This document shows, in pieces, positions 5,836 through 12,570 of a stretch of DNA of 12,570 nucleotides (its first letter is position 1; every line of letters begins with the position of its first letter). The notes under the pieces were generated by a model. The model saw nothing but the letters and a program-made list of their open reading frames with translations, was not told where the DNA came from and searched no databases. Made by a program: the position numbers and the translations under genes. The DNA is from Tranquillimonas sp964472855 (GTDB lineage: Bacteria > Pseudomonadota > Alphaproteobacteria > Rhodobacterales > Rhodobacteraceae), in contig CAYYMJ010000068.1 in the NCBI GenBank assembly GCA_964472855.1, positions 1 through 12,570 of the forward strand. The letters run 5' to 3'.

Positions 5836-7389
5836 ATGCAAGACGCCGCTTTGGCCGAAACTGACTGGGGGCCGTTTGGCCGCCCCCTTTTCGACGATCC
5901 GGCCGCCCGGGCGCTCAGCCGGGTCGGCGTTGTCGACGTCGGATCAAACTCGGTCCGGATGGTGGTGTTCGACGGCGCCGCGCGCAGCCCGGCCTATTTC
6001 TTCAATGAAAAGGTGATGGCCGGGCTGGGATCGGGTCTTGCCGTGACCGGAAAACTGAACCCCGAGGGGCGCGAACGCGCCCGCGATGCGATCTTGCGCT
6101 TTGCAAGGCTGGCCCAGGGCATGGGAGCGGAACCGCTGACCATGGTCGCCACCGCCGCGCTGCGCGAGGCCGAGGATGGCCCGGACTTTCAGGCAGAGAT
6201 CGAGCGGCTGACCGGCCTGCGCCTGTGGATCATCGACGGCAAGGAAGAGGCCCGGCTCAGCGCGCAGGGCGTTCTGCTGGGTTGGCCGGGGGCGCGCGGG
6301 CTGGTGTGCGATATCGGCGGTTCGTCGATGGAACTGGCCGAGATCGGCGATGGCGAGGTCGGGCGCCGCGCCTCGACCCGGCTGGGCCCGCTGCGACTGA
6401 AGTCGCTCAACCTTGCACCGCCCAAGCTGGCGCGGACCATCGAAACCGAGGTCGGGGCCCTTGCCGACCGTTTCGGCACCGGTCACAGCCGGCTGTTCCT
6501 GGTTGGCGGGTCATGGCGCGCGATTGCCCGGCTCGACATGGAGCGGCGCAGCTATCCGCTGCACGTCCAGCACGAATACCGGATGCGGCCCGATGACGTG
6601 GCCGCCACCGTCCGCTGGATCGCCGATCACGAGATTGCCGACATGCGGGCCATGACCGGAATTGGCGAGGCGCGCATGTCACTGGTGCCGCTGGCCAGCC
6701 AGGTGCTTGGCGAGGTCGTGCGCCAACTGGAACCGGCCGAAATCGCCGTGTCGTCATATGGCATCCGCGAAGGCCTGCTGTTCGACAAGATGCCGCGCGA
6801 ATTGCGCGACCGTGACCCGCTGATCGAGGCGTGCCGCTTCGCCGAGAAAAAGGACGCGCGTATCCCCGGATTTGGCCGGGCGCTGTATGATTTCGTCAAA
6901 CCGCTGTGGCCCGGTGCCAGTGAAGAATACATGCGCATCGTCCGCGCCGCCTGCCATTTGCATGACGTTGGCTGGCGGGCCCACCCCGATTACCGCCACG
7001 AGGCCTGTTTCGACATGGTGACCCGCGCCAATCTGGGCGGGCTGACCCATCGCGAGCGCGTGTTTCTGGGCCTGTCGCTGCTGCATCGCTACAAGAACAG
7101 CCGCTCGGGCACGCGGCTGGCCGGTCTGCTGGATATCCTGACGCCCGAAGACATTCGCAATGCCGAGGTGCTGGGACGCGCCATGCGCTTTGGGGCCATG
7201 TTCTCGGCCGAAACGCCGGGCAGTCTGGGCGAGTTGATGTGGCATCCGCAGCGCAAACTGCTGAGCCTGTCGCTGACCCCGCGCGCCACCGACCTGTTCG
7301 GCGAGGTGGCCGAGGCGCGGCTGAACGCCCTTGCCAACGCGCTTGACGCCGAAACCCGGGTGCGCCTGCCCGAGGACAGCACCGACTGA
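5836..7389 (+). CDS. ppx: Ppx/GppA family exopolyphosphatase
   Basis: This 517-aa protein probably removes terminal phosphates from inorganic polyphosphate, and may act on guanosine pentaphosphate as some relatives do. It has the ASKHA (actin-like ATPase) fold motifs: VVDVGSNSVRM (32-42, phosphate 1 loop), ATAALREAEDG (105-115), GKEEARL (135-141, which carries the catalytic glutamate in the family), and CDIGGSSMEL (158-167, phosphate 2 loop). LVGGSWRAIARL is further conserved. The C-terminal HD-like domain contains CHLHDVGWRAHPDYRHEA at about 372-389. I chose the ATG at 5836, with GGGGT 5 nt upstream and 50 bp after hda, over an in-frame TTG at 5782 that would overlap the hda stop as TTGA; the extra residues do not look conserved. 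Polyphosphate kinase, its usual functional partner, is not adjacent. Confidence 0.93.
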   Translation: MQDAALAETDWGPFGRPLFDDPAARALSRVGVVDVGSNSVRMVVFDGAARSPAYFFNEKVMAGLGSGLAVTGKLNPEGRERARDAILRFARLAQGMGAEPLTMVATAALREAEDGPDFQAEIERLTGLRLWIIDGKEEARLSAQGVLLGWPGARGLVCDIGGSSMELAEIGDGEVGRRASTRLGPLRLKSLNLAPPKLARTIETEVGALADRFGTGHSRLFLVGGSWRAIARLDMERRSYPLHVQHEYRMRPDDVAATVRWIADHEIADMRAMTGIGEARMSLVPLASQVLGEVVRQLEPAEIAVSSYGIREGLLFDKMPRELRDRDPLIEACRFAEKKDARIPGFGRALYDFVKPLWPGASEEYMRIVRAACHLHDVGWRAHPDYRHEACFDMVTRANLGGLTHRERVFLGLSLLHRYKNSRSGTRLAGLLDILTPEDIRNAEVLGRAMRFGAMFSAETPGSLGELMWHPQRKLLSLSLTPRATDLFGEVAEARLNALANALDAETRVRLPEDSTD

Positions 7390-7437
7390 CGGTCGCACGA
7401 GGTGGCCCATTTGCGCCGACTTCGGCGTTGCACCGTC
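7388..7437. terminator. Possible hairpin after ppx
   Basis: GACGGT (7388-7393) and ACCGTC (7432-7437) can pair around an inner hairpin, CGCCG-ACTT-CGGCG (7414-7427). The structure overlaps the end of the ppx stop codon. No T run follows, so a Rho-independent terminator is only a possibility; a stabilising 3' structure is equally likely. Confidence 0.35.
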
Positions 7438-7676
7438 GCCGCCCCTTTCGCGCGCCGCCCACCGATCGTGGTGTCCGGTTCGCCGGCCCGTCGTGGCGGG
7501 ACCCTTGCGCGCCGATCGTCCCGTTTGCGGCCAGCCTCTGCGTTTCGCGCTCAACTTGATCTGGCAGGCATCACCTGCGGCGCTGAAATCGATGATTCCG
7601 GGCCGCGCCGGGCGACACGGAACAGACCCGCAATGCCTCGGTATCACGCTGGCGGGCACACAAGGGCCAGCCGCGC
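7390..7676. other. Non-coding stretch between ppx and the assembly gap
   Basis: About 287 bp with no gene I can support. Frames that remain open here translate to Arg/Pro/Ala-rich sequence without motifs and often run through the N block. No tRNA-like T-loop, rRNA segment or insertion-sequence end is recognisable. The sequence is broken off by the assembly gap, so a gene edge could lie just beyond. Confidence 0.55.
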
Positions 7677-7776
7677 NNNNNNNNNNNNNNNNNNNNNNNN
7701 NNNNNNNNNNNNNNNNNNNNNNNNNNNNNNNNNNNNNNNNNNNNNNNNNNNNNNNNNNNNNNNNNNNNNNNNNNNN
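7677..7776. other. Assembly gap (100 N)
   Basis: Exactly 100 N bases, the conventional placeholder for a scaffold gap of unknown size. Gene adjacency, distance and even relative orientation of the two halves of the window rest on scaffolding, not sequence. Open frames that cross it are meaningless. Confidence 0.99.
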
Positions 7777-7783
7777 CGCTACC

Positions 7784-8809
7784 CTAAGCGCGATCGTCAA
7801 GGTCCAGCGTGACGGGAAAGTGATCCGACGCTGTCAGCAGGGCGTCGCGCAGCGCTGGGTCGTGATAACAGCCCGGGTCTTCGAACGGATGCCAGATGCG
7901 CCAGCCCGTCGCCCGCGACCTCAGATCAGGCGACACCATGATATAATCGAGCAGCGCCGACAACCACCGCCCCTCGGGGTGAATCCAGAACCGCGCGCTG
8001 GTCGGCATCGCCCCCAGCCGGCGCGACAGGGCAAGCCGCGCATGGGGGTCGAACATCGGCAACTCGCCATCGCCCCCCAGCACGATTTCCACCCCCGAGC
8101 GGCCAAACAGCTTTTCATAATCGTCCAGCCCGGGCCCGTCGTTGAAGTCTCCGGCCACGATCAGGCTTTCGCCGGCGTCCAGATGTGCGCTGATCCGGGC
8201 CCGCAGCCAGATGCACTGGGCCAGTTGCTTGCGGCGGTTGGCGATTGACAGGCGCATGACCTCTTTCGGGGTGGTGGCACCATGGGGCGCCTTCGACTTG
8301 GCATGCACCCCGATCAGGTGCAGCGTTTCGCCCGCGGCCGTGGTCAGGGCCAGTTCGACCGGCGGTTTCGACCAGCGCACCACATCGGCGCGGTCGTCGA
8401 TGTCCAGATCGATGCGGAAAACCCCGTCAAACCGCGGCACCTCGCCCTTGCCCGCGGTCACGCTGCCCCGCGGGTCGTGACGCACGCTCAACCTGTCGGG
8501 ATCGAACAGCAGCGCCAGCTCCTGCTGGGTGTCATTGACAAACCCCATCGCGGCCTTGCGCGCCCGCAAACCGGCATGGGCCGCGAAACGTTCCAGAGCC
8601 GGCCCGGTCCGGCGTCGGGCGTTGGTGTCGGGGGCCTCGACCACCAGGACCGCGTCGGCATCCAGCGCCCCGAACACCCGGGTCAGCGCCGCGATCTGCT
8701 GGGCGCGGCTCACGTCATGACGCCCCGACCACTGATGGTCGTTCAGCAACCGCCCGTGATCGTCGAACAAGGCATTGAACCACTCGACGTTATAGGTGGC
8801 CAGCCGCAT
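7784..8809 (-). CDS. Endonuclease/exonuclease/phosphatase-fold hydrolase
   Basis: This 341-aa protein has the metal-dependent EEP fold shared by DNase I, AP endonucleases and phosphodiesterases. Conserved positions are visible in order: TYNVEWFN (5-12, metal-positioning Asn7), VVEAPD (56-61, Glu58 as the probable metal ligand), GVHAKSK (167-173, His169), AGDFNDGPG (219-227, Asp221 and Asn223), LLDYIMVS (286-293, Asp288) and ASDHFPV (327-333, the Asp-His pair). All core catalytic residues therefore appear intact. There is no obvious signal peptide or extra domain, and the substrate (nucleic acid, lipid or phosphoester) is not predictable. The ATG lies 2 bp after the stop of the DjlA-like gene, so the two are likely translated from one mRNA. 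The gene ends 7 bp from the assembly gap but has its own TAG stop. Confidence 0.88.
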   Translation of the reverse strand: MRLATYNVEWFNALFDDHGRLLNDHQWSGRHDVSRAQQIAALTRVFGALDADAVLVVEAPDTNARRRTGPALERFAAHAGLRARKAAMGFVNDTQQELALLFDPDRLSVRHDPRGSVTAGKGEVPRFDGVFRIDLDIDDRADVVRWSKPPVELALTTAAGETLHLIGVHAKSKAPHGATTPKEVMRLSIANRRKQLAQCIWLRARISAHLDAGESLIVAGDFNDGPGLDDYEKLFGRSGVEIVLGGDGELPMFDPHARLALSRRLGAMPTSARFWIHPEGRWLSALLDYIMVSPDLRSRATGWRIWHPFEDPGCYHDPALRDALLTASDHFPVTLDLDDRA

Positions 8810-8811
8810 GC

Positions 8812-9492
8812 TCAGGGCGGCCCGGCGCTGACCGCTTCCCAGGCCCGGTTGATGGCAATCAGGCGGCTTTCGGCCAGCCGCATCGCCTCTTCCGGGACAC
8901 CGCGCGCCATCATGCGGTCGGGGTGGTTTTCGCGCACCAGTTCGCGCCAGGCCGCGCGAATCTCGGGCATGGGCGTGCCCGGCGCCACGCCCAGCACATC
9001 ATGGGGGTCTGGGTCGGCGTCCGGGTCCCAGCGGGCACGGATGCGGTGATAGTCGCGTGCGCTCAGCCCGAATATCTCGGCCACCTGAGCCAGAAAGCTG
9101 TCTTCGGCCGGATGCAGCTTGCCGTCGCTGACCGCGATATGAAACAACCCCTCGATCAGGTCGCCCAGCGTCGGATGCCCGGCCCCGAACATGGCGCGGA
9201 TACGCCGAGCGTATTCATCAAACCCGGCCACGTCCTGGCGCGCCAGGTTGAAGACCCGGGCCGCGTTCTTTTCCTCTCGCGGCGGGATGAAAAACACCTC
9301 GCGGAAGGCCGCAACCTCGACCCGCTTAACCTGCCCGTCGGCCTTGGCCATCTTGGCCCCCAGCGCGATCACGGCAATGGCAAAGGCCACGCTGCGCTCG
9401 GGCGGGGTGCGCAGGCTGTCGAATACCTTGGCCAGCCCCTCTCCCGATGTCAGGGCGGCAATGGCGTCGGCGATGCGTCTCCAGATCGACAT
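8812..9492 (-). CDS. DjlA-like co-chaperone (TerB-like domain plus C-terminal J domain)
   Basis: This 226-aa protein joins a helical TerB-like domain (about residues 30-150, with AFAIAVIALGAKMAKADG and HIAVSDGKLHPAEDSFLAQVAEIFG) to a J domain (about 160-226). The J domain contains DPHDVLGVAPG and the essential HPD tripeptide at 190-192 (ENHPDRM), which stimulates DnaK ATPase activity. E. coli DjlA has an N-terminal membrane anchor; here the N-terminus (MSIWRRIADAIAALTSGEG) is short and amphipathic with no convincing transmembrane helix, as in alphaproteobacterial homologues of this size. The gene is followed after 2 bp by the EEP hydrolase gene. Upstream, 45 bp separate it from the GNAT gene. 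A role in protein folding or stress signalling through DnaK is inferred from the family; clients are unknown. Confidence 0.9.
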   Translation of the reverse strand: MSIWRRIADAIAALTSGEGLAKVFDSLRTPPERSVAFAIAVIALGAKMAKADGQVKRVEVAAFREVFFIPPREEKNAARVFNLARQDVAGFDEYARRIRAMFGAGHPTLGDLIEGLFHIAVSDGKLHPAEDSFLAQVAEIFGLSARDYHRIRARWDPDADPDPHDVLGVAPGTPMPEIRAAWRELVRENHPDRMMARGVPEEAMRLAESRLIAINRAWEAVSAGPP

Positions 9493-9505
9493 GCCCCAAC
9501 CCTAG

Positions 9506-9536
9506 CGGTTTGGCGCGGTGAAGTCAGGCCCAACCG
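9506..9536. repeat. Imperfect inverted repeat between GNAT and DjlA-like genes
   Basis: CGGTTTGG (9506-9513) and CCCAACCG (9529-9536) pair at seven of eight positions around a 15-nt loop, in the 45-bp space between the GNAT stop and the DjlA-like ATG. There is no T run on the transcribed (minus) side. It may be a weak terminator or attenuator separating the two genes, or chance in GC-rich DNA. Confidence 0.3.
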
Positions 9537-9537
9537 G

Positions 9538-10023
9538 TCACAAGCGCTTCGCCAGCAACCACAAATCCATCCAGCGCCCGAATTTCCAGCCGACCTCGGG
9601 CAGCGTCGCGACAAGCCGGTAACCCAGGGCCAGATGAAACTCGCGCCCAGCCGGATTTTCGCCACTGACCCCGGCAAACATCTGGCGTGCGCCGCCGTGC
9701 CGAGCATGGGATTCGATCGCCGCCATCAGATCGCGGCCCAGCCCCCGGCCGCGCGCATCCCGCGCCAGCATCACCGTGTGCTCCATCGTGCGGGCATAGC
9801 CCGGGCCGGACCGGAACTGCCCATAGTGGCCGACCCCCACGACCGTGCCCGCGGTCTCGGCCACAAAGGCACCGTGGCCCACCCGCCGCTTGTCCGCCAG
9901 CAAGGCCGCGATATCGTCGGCAGTCTTCTCGACACAATTGAACGTCAGCGCGGTCTGGCAAATGATCGGGTTCCAGACCGCCATGATACCGACAATATCG
10001 CCGATTGCGGCGGGTCGGATCAC
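9538..10023 (-). CDS. GNAT N-acetyltransferase, phosphinothricin/methionine-sulfoximine type
   Basis: This 161-aa protein starts at a GTG (10023-10021) that overlaps the stop of the glyoxalase-like gene as GTGA. The protein begins VIRPAAIGDI, the usual opening of a GNAT fold. Motif A for acetyl-CoA binding is RGRGLGRDL (91-99), preceded by RTMEHTVML (78-86), where the PAT family carries its conserved Glu-His. The C-terminal SGENPAGREFHLALGY and PEVGWKFGRWMDLWLL closely match the family of phosphinothricin, methionine sulfoximine and methionine sulfone acetyltransferases (Pat/MddA/MnaT). It probably acetylates the amine of a small amino-acid-like compound. The frame extends further upstream but that would lie inside the neighbouring gene, so I reject it. 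Confidence 0.87.
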   Translation of the reverse strand: MIRPAAIGDIVGIMAVWNPIICQTALTFNCVEKTADDIAALLADKRRVGHGAFVAETAGTVVGVGHYGQFRSGPGYARTMEHTVMLARDARGRGLGRDLMAAIESHARHGGARQMFAGVSGENPAGREFHLALGYRLVATLPEVGWKFGRWMDLWLLAKRL

Positions 10024-10637
10024 GTCAGCCAACACATGCCACCCGGCCCGGCGATCTCGGCCATCAGGCCCGCGGGGCCGCGCCGTATCTCGACCCGGTC
10101 CAGCCCGGTCACCTGCGGCCGCGCCGCGACCAGCGCCGCCGGATCGGGGGCGCTCACCACCAGCCGCACCAGCCGCAGCCCGCAATCGGGCAGCCGGCCG
10201 GCCGGGTGGGCGCCGCTGTCCCATTGCATCAACGACGGCGCCAGCCCGCCCTGCGACAACCGCCCGTCCGCGCGCAGCGCCATGCGCCAGGCCAGATCGC
10301 CACGGCTCAACGCCAGCGGCGCCCCCGGCGCATCGCCACAGCGCGCAATATCCGCCTCCAGCGCGTCCGACCGCAGCACCCAATGGGCCAGCGCCGCCCG
10401 CACCGGAACCGCGTCCAGCCCGAACCAGCGCGGCCGCGCCGGCAACGGCGCCCCGGGGTCCACCGCAATGACCTCCAGATACTGCCCGTCCCCGATCCGC
10501 AGCAGGCAGTTATGCGTCCCCATCACCGGATGCTTTCCCCCCGGCACCATGGCCACGCCCAGCGCCGCCGCAACATGGGCCACGCCGCGCGCCAGGTCGG
10601 GCGCGGTCACCACAAGGTGGTCCAGAACCGCCGCCAC
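10020..10637 (-). CDS. Glyoxalase-like / VOC-fold domain protein
   Basis: This 205-aa protein opens with LDHLVVTAPDL, the standard first strand of the vicinal-oxygen-chelate fold, followed by GGKHPVMGTHNCLLRIGDGQYLEVIAVDP, which matches glyoxalase-like domain proteins (Glyoxalase_3 type). His7, the His residues of the GKHPVMGTH region and Glu of YLEVI are candidate metal ligands. The second half (about 85-205, ending VEIRRGPAGLMAEIAGPGGMCWLT) would form the second VOC module. The start is GTG at 10637-10635, with GAGGGG 6 nt upstream (10644-10649). Its stop overlaps the GNAT start, so the two are almost surely translationally coupled, which suggests related roles on a small metabolite. Substrate and reaction are unknown; it might be a lyase, isomerase or non-enzymatic binder. 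Confidence 0.82.
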   Translation of the reverse strand: MAAVLDHLVVTAPDLARGVAHVAAALGVAMVPGGKHPVMGTHNCLLRIGDGQYLEVIAVDPGAPLPARPRWFGLDAVPVRAALAHWVLRSDALEADIARCGDAPGAPLALSRGDLAWRMALRADGRLSQGGLAPSLMQWDSGAHPAGRLPDCGLRLVRLVVSAPDPAALVAARPQVTGLDRVEIRRGPAGLMAEIAGPGGMCWLT

Positions 10638-10677
10638 GCTCAGCCCCTCATCATCTTGGCAACAATATCCCGGGGGT

Positions 10678-10696
10678 CCGGGGGCAGCGCCCCCGG
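10678..10696 (-). terminator. GC-rich hairpin downstream of methylmalonyl-CoA mutase
   Basis: CCGGGGGC (10678-10685) and GCCCCCGG (10689-10696) form a perfect 8-bp stem with a 3-nt loop, 34 bp after the mutase stop in the direction of transcription. No T run follows. An adjacent CCCGGGGGT on the 10669-10677 side has no partner on the other arm, as if a longer inverted repeat had partly decayed. Such GC-rich hairpins are frequent between genes in Rhodobacterales. It may terminate or attenuate transcription, or act as a repetitive intergenic palindrome. Confidence 0.5.
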
Positions 10697-10729
10697 ATTG
10701 CGCGGATCGCCGCAGGCGATGCGCAACCC

Positions 10730-12570
10730 TCAGCCCCGGCTGGCGCGCAGCATCTGCAGGATCTCGCGCGCCGCCGCCGGAATATTGGTGCCGGGTCCGA
10801 AGATCGCGCGCACCCCGGCGGATTTGAGAAAATCGTAATCCTGTGGCGGGATCACGCCGCCACAGACCACCATGATCTCGCCGCCATCCCTGGCCTCCAG
10901 CGCCGCGATCAGCTTGGGCGCCAGCGTCCGGTGCCCGGCCGCCTGGGACGACACGCCAACGATATGCACGTCGTTGTCCACCGCGTCCTGCGCGGCCTCT
11001 TCCGGGGTCTGGAACAACGGGCCCACGTCGACGTCAAAGCCGATGTCGGCAAAGGCCGTGGCGATCACCTTGGCGCCCCGGTCATGGCCGTCCTGCCCCA
11101 TCTTGACCACCAGCATGCGCGGGCGGCGGCCCTCTTCGGCCGCGAAAGCCTCGATGTCCTTCTGGATGGCCGCGAATTCGGCGTCGCCCTCGTAGGCGGC
11201 ACCATAGACCCCGGCCAGCGTCTTCACCTCGGCGCGGTGGCGGCCGAAGGCCTTTTCCATGGCCATGGATATCTCTCCCACGCTGGCCCGGGCCCGGGCG
11301 GCGGCAATGGCAAGCTCCAGAAGGTTGCCGTCGCCCGACCGCGCACTTCGCTCCAGCGCCGCAAGTGCGGCGTCGCAGGCCCCCCGGTCGCGACTGTCGC
11401 GAATACCGGTCAGGCGGGCAATCTGGGCCTCGCGCACCTTGACGTTGTCGATGTCCAGCACGTCGATCGGCGGCTCTTCGTCCAGCCGGAACCTGTTGAC
11501 CCCGACGATCACGTCCTCGCCCCGGTCCACGGCGGCCTGATGGCGGGCGGCGGCATCTTCGATCCGCAGCTTGGGCATGCCCGAGGCGACGGCCTTGGTC
11601 ATCCCGCCCATGTCGTCGACTTCGGCGATCAGCTTGCGGGCCTGCGCGATCAACTCGTCGGTCAACGCCTCGACATAGTACGAGCCCGCCAGCGGATCGA
11701 CGACATTTGTCACGCCGGTCTCGTGCTGCAGGATCAACTGGGTGTTGCGCGCGATCCGGGCCGAAAACTCGGTCGGCAGGCCGACGGCCTCGTCAAAGGA
11801 ATTGGTATGCAGCGACTGGGTGCCGCCCAGAACCGCCGACATCGCCTCGTACGCCGTGCGCACGATGTTGTTGTAGGGGTCCTGTTCCTGCAGCGACACG
11901 CCCGAGGTCTGGCAATGGGTGCGCAGCATCAGCGAGCCGGGCTTTTGTGGCGCGAACTCGGACATGATCTCGTGCCACAGGAACCGCGCGGCCCGCAGCT
12001 TGGCCGCTTCCATGAAGAAATTCATGCCGACCGCGAAGAAAAAGCTCAACCGCCCCGCGAACCTGTCCACGTCCATGCCACGCGCCACGGCCGTCTTCAC
12101 ATATTCCTTGCCGTCGGCAAGGGTATAGGCCAGCTCCTGCACCAGCGTCGCCCCGGCCTCTTGCATGTGATAGCCCGAGATCGAGATCGAGTTGAAACGC
12201 GGCATCTCGCGGCTGGTATAGTCGATGATATCCGCGACGATCCGCATCGACGGTTCGGGCGGATAGACGTAGGTGTTGCGCACCATGAACTCTTTCAGAA
12301 TGTCGTTCTGAATCGTTCCCGACAGTTGCGCGCGATCCACGCCCTGCTCTTCCCCGGCCACGATGAATGATGCCAGCACCGGGATCACCGCGCCGTTCAT
12401 GGTCATCGACACCGACACCTCGCCCAGCGGGATGCCGTCGAACAGGATCTTCATGTCCTCAACGGAATCGATCGCCACACCGGCCTTGCCCACGTCGCCG
12501 ACCACACGCTCGTGATCGCTGTCATAGCCCCGGTGCGTCGCCAGATCGAAGGCCACCGACACGCCCTGCT
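10730..12570 (-). CDS. scpA: Methylmalonyl-CoA mutase, B12-dependent, 5' end outside window
   Basis: The enzyme interconverts (R)-methylmalonyl-CoA and succinyl-CoA using adenosylcobalamin, feeding propionyl-CoA (and, in organisms with the ethylmalonyl-CoA pathway, assimilated C2 carbon) into the TCA cycle. About 613 residues are visible. The frame is open to the window edge, and the readable start (QGVSVAFDLATHRGYDSDH) lies inside the conserved catalytic barrel, so roughly 100 N-terminal residues are missing. Substrate-binding and barrel segments include GTIQNDILKEFMVRNTYVYP, SISGYHMQEAGAT and RTHCQTSGVSLQEQDPYNN. The C-terminal cobalamin-binding domain has MGQDGHDRGAKVIA with the DxHxxG signature and its Co-ligating His (about visible residue 493), then VVCGGVIPPQDYDFL. 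It is the large, self-sufficient single-chain form with the B12 domain fused. The in-frame GTG at 12562 is internal, not a start. Confidence 0.96.
   Translation of the reverse strand, partial: QGVSVAFDLATHRGYDSDHERVVGDVGKAGVAIDSVEDMKILFDGIPLGEVSVSMTMNGAVIPVLASFIVAGEEQGVDRAQLSGTIQNDILKEFMVRNTYVYPPEPSMRIVADIIDYTSREMPRFNSISISGYHMQEAGATLVQELAYTLADGKEYVKTAVARGMDVDRFAGRLSFFFAVGMNFFMEAAKLRAARFLWHEIMSEFAPQKPGSLMLRTHCQTSGVSLQEQDPYNNIVRTAYEAMSAVLGGTQSLHTNSFDEAVGLPTEFSARIARNTQLILQHETGVTNVVDPLAGSYYVEALTDELIAQARKLIAEVDDMGGMTKAVASGMPKLRIEDAAARHQAAVDRGEDVIVGVNRFRLDEEPPIDVLDIDNVKVREAQIARLTGIRDSRDRGACDAALAALERSARSGDGNLLELAIAAARARASVGEISMAMEKAFGRHRAEVKTLAGVYGAAYEGDAEFAAIQKDIEAFAAEEGRRPRMLVVKMGQDGHDRGAKVIATAFADIGFDVDVGPLFQTPEEAAQDAVDNDVHIVGVSSQAAGHRTLAPKLIAALEARDGGEIMVVCGGVIPPQDYDFLKSAGVRAIFGPGTNIPAAAREILQMLRASRG

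Noticed and set aside
6754..8248. Open frames on both strands that run through the N block
   Set aside because: They survive only because N codons are not stops; the flanking parts are shadows of ppx and the EEP hydrolase gene.
10024..10383. Upstream extension of the GNAT frame
   Set aside because: It would lie wholly inside the glyoxalase-like gene and precede the normal start of the GNAT fold.
10652..10666. Tiny MMRG reading frame before the glyoxalase-like gene
   Set aside because: Four codons ending just before the GTG start have no independent support; the GAGGGG inside it is better read as the ribosome binding site.
8923..10827. 634-codon plus-strand frame across the right block
   Set aside because: It lies antisense to three well-supported genes and shows no motifs.
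10931..12370. 479-codon plus-strand frame opposite methylmalonyl-CoA mutase
   Set aside because: Its sequence is His/Asp/Gly-rich with no family resemblance, and it is antisense to a certain gene.
12560..12562. GTG as the start of methylmalonyl-CoA mutase
   Set aside because: The frame continues in conserved sequence to the window edge, so this is an internal Val codon.

Overview
The window is GC-rich DNA from an alphaproteobacterium, most likely of the Rhodobacterales (Paracoccaceae/Roseobacteraceae). The evidence is a short ProRS without an editing domain, a PerM-like protein followed by an Hda-type DnaA paralogue and Ppx, a DjlA-like chaperone without a membrane anchor, and a B12-dependent methylmalonyl-CoA mutase. 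Species cannot be read from the sequence. A run of exactly 100 N (7677-7776) splits the window, so the two halves are joined by scaffolding rather than by continuous sequence.

Left block, minus strand (1-1860): proS (prolyl-tRNA synthetase) is followed, with a 4-nt GTGA overlap, by a ThuA-domain gene that runs off the left edge. The ThuA gene begins with GTG.

Divergent region (1861-2206): 346 bp without a convincing gene. It holds a possible proS promoter, an AT-richer stretch that may hold the promoter of the rightward gene, and a run of nine C residues close to that gene's start.

Middle block, plus strand (2207-7389): a 586-aa RTX protein made almost entirely of 40 uninterrupted nonapeptide repeats, with no enzymatic domain. 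Then come an AI-2E/PerM family membrane protein (TTG start behind a strong ribosome binding site), an Hda-like regulator of DnaA that abuts it, and a Ppx/GppA exopolyphosphatase. Polyphosphate kinase, which often lies between hda and ppx in related bacteria, is not there.

Gap region (7390-7776): 287 bp with no recognisable gene, then the N run.

Right block, minus strand (7784-12570), in transcription order: methylmalonyl-CoA mutase (5' end outside the window), a glyoxalase-like/VOC protein, a GNAT acetyltransferase (GTGA overlap with the VOC gene), a TerB/J-domain chaperone of the DjlA type, and an endonuclease/exonuclease/phosphatase-fold hydrolase. Close spacing suggests two or three transcription units read leftwards.

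Most of the window is ordinary housekeeping and accessory metabolism. The part most worth a second look is the effector-less RTX repeat protein with its C tract. I see no defence island, CRISPR array, tRNA, rRNA, insertion sequence or phage gene, and nothing I can defend as an undescribed multi-gene system.
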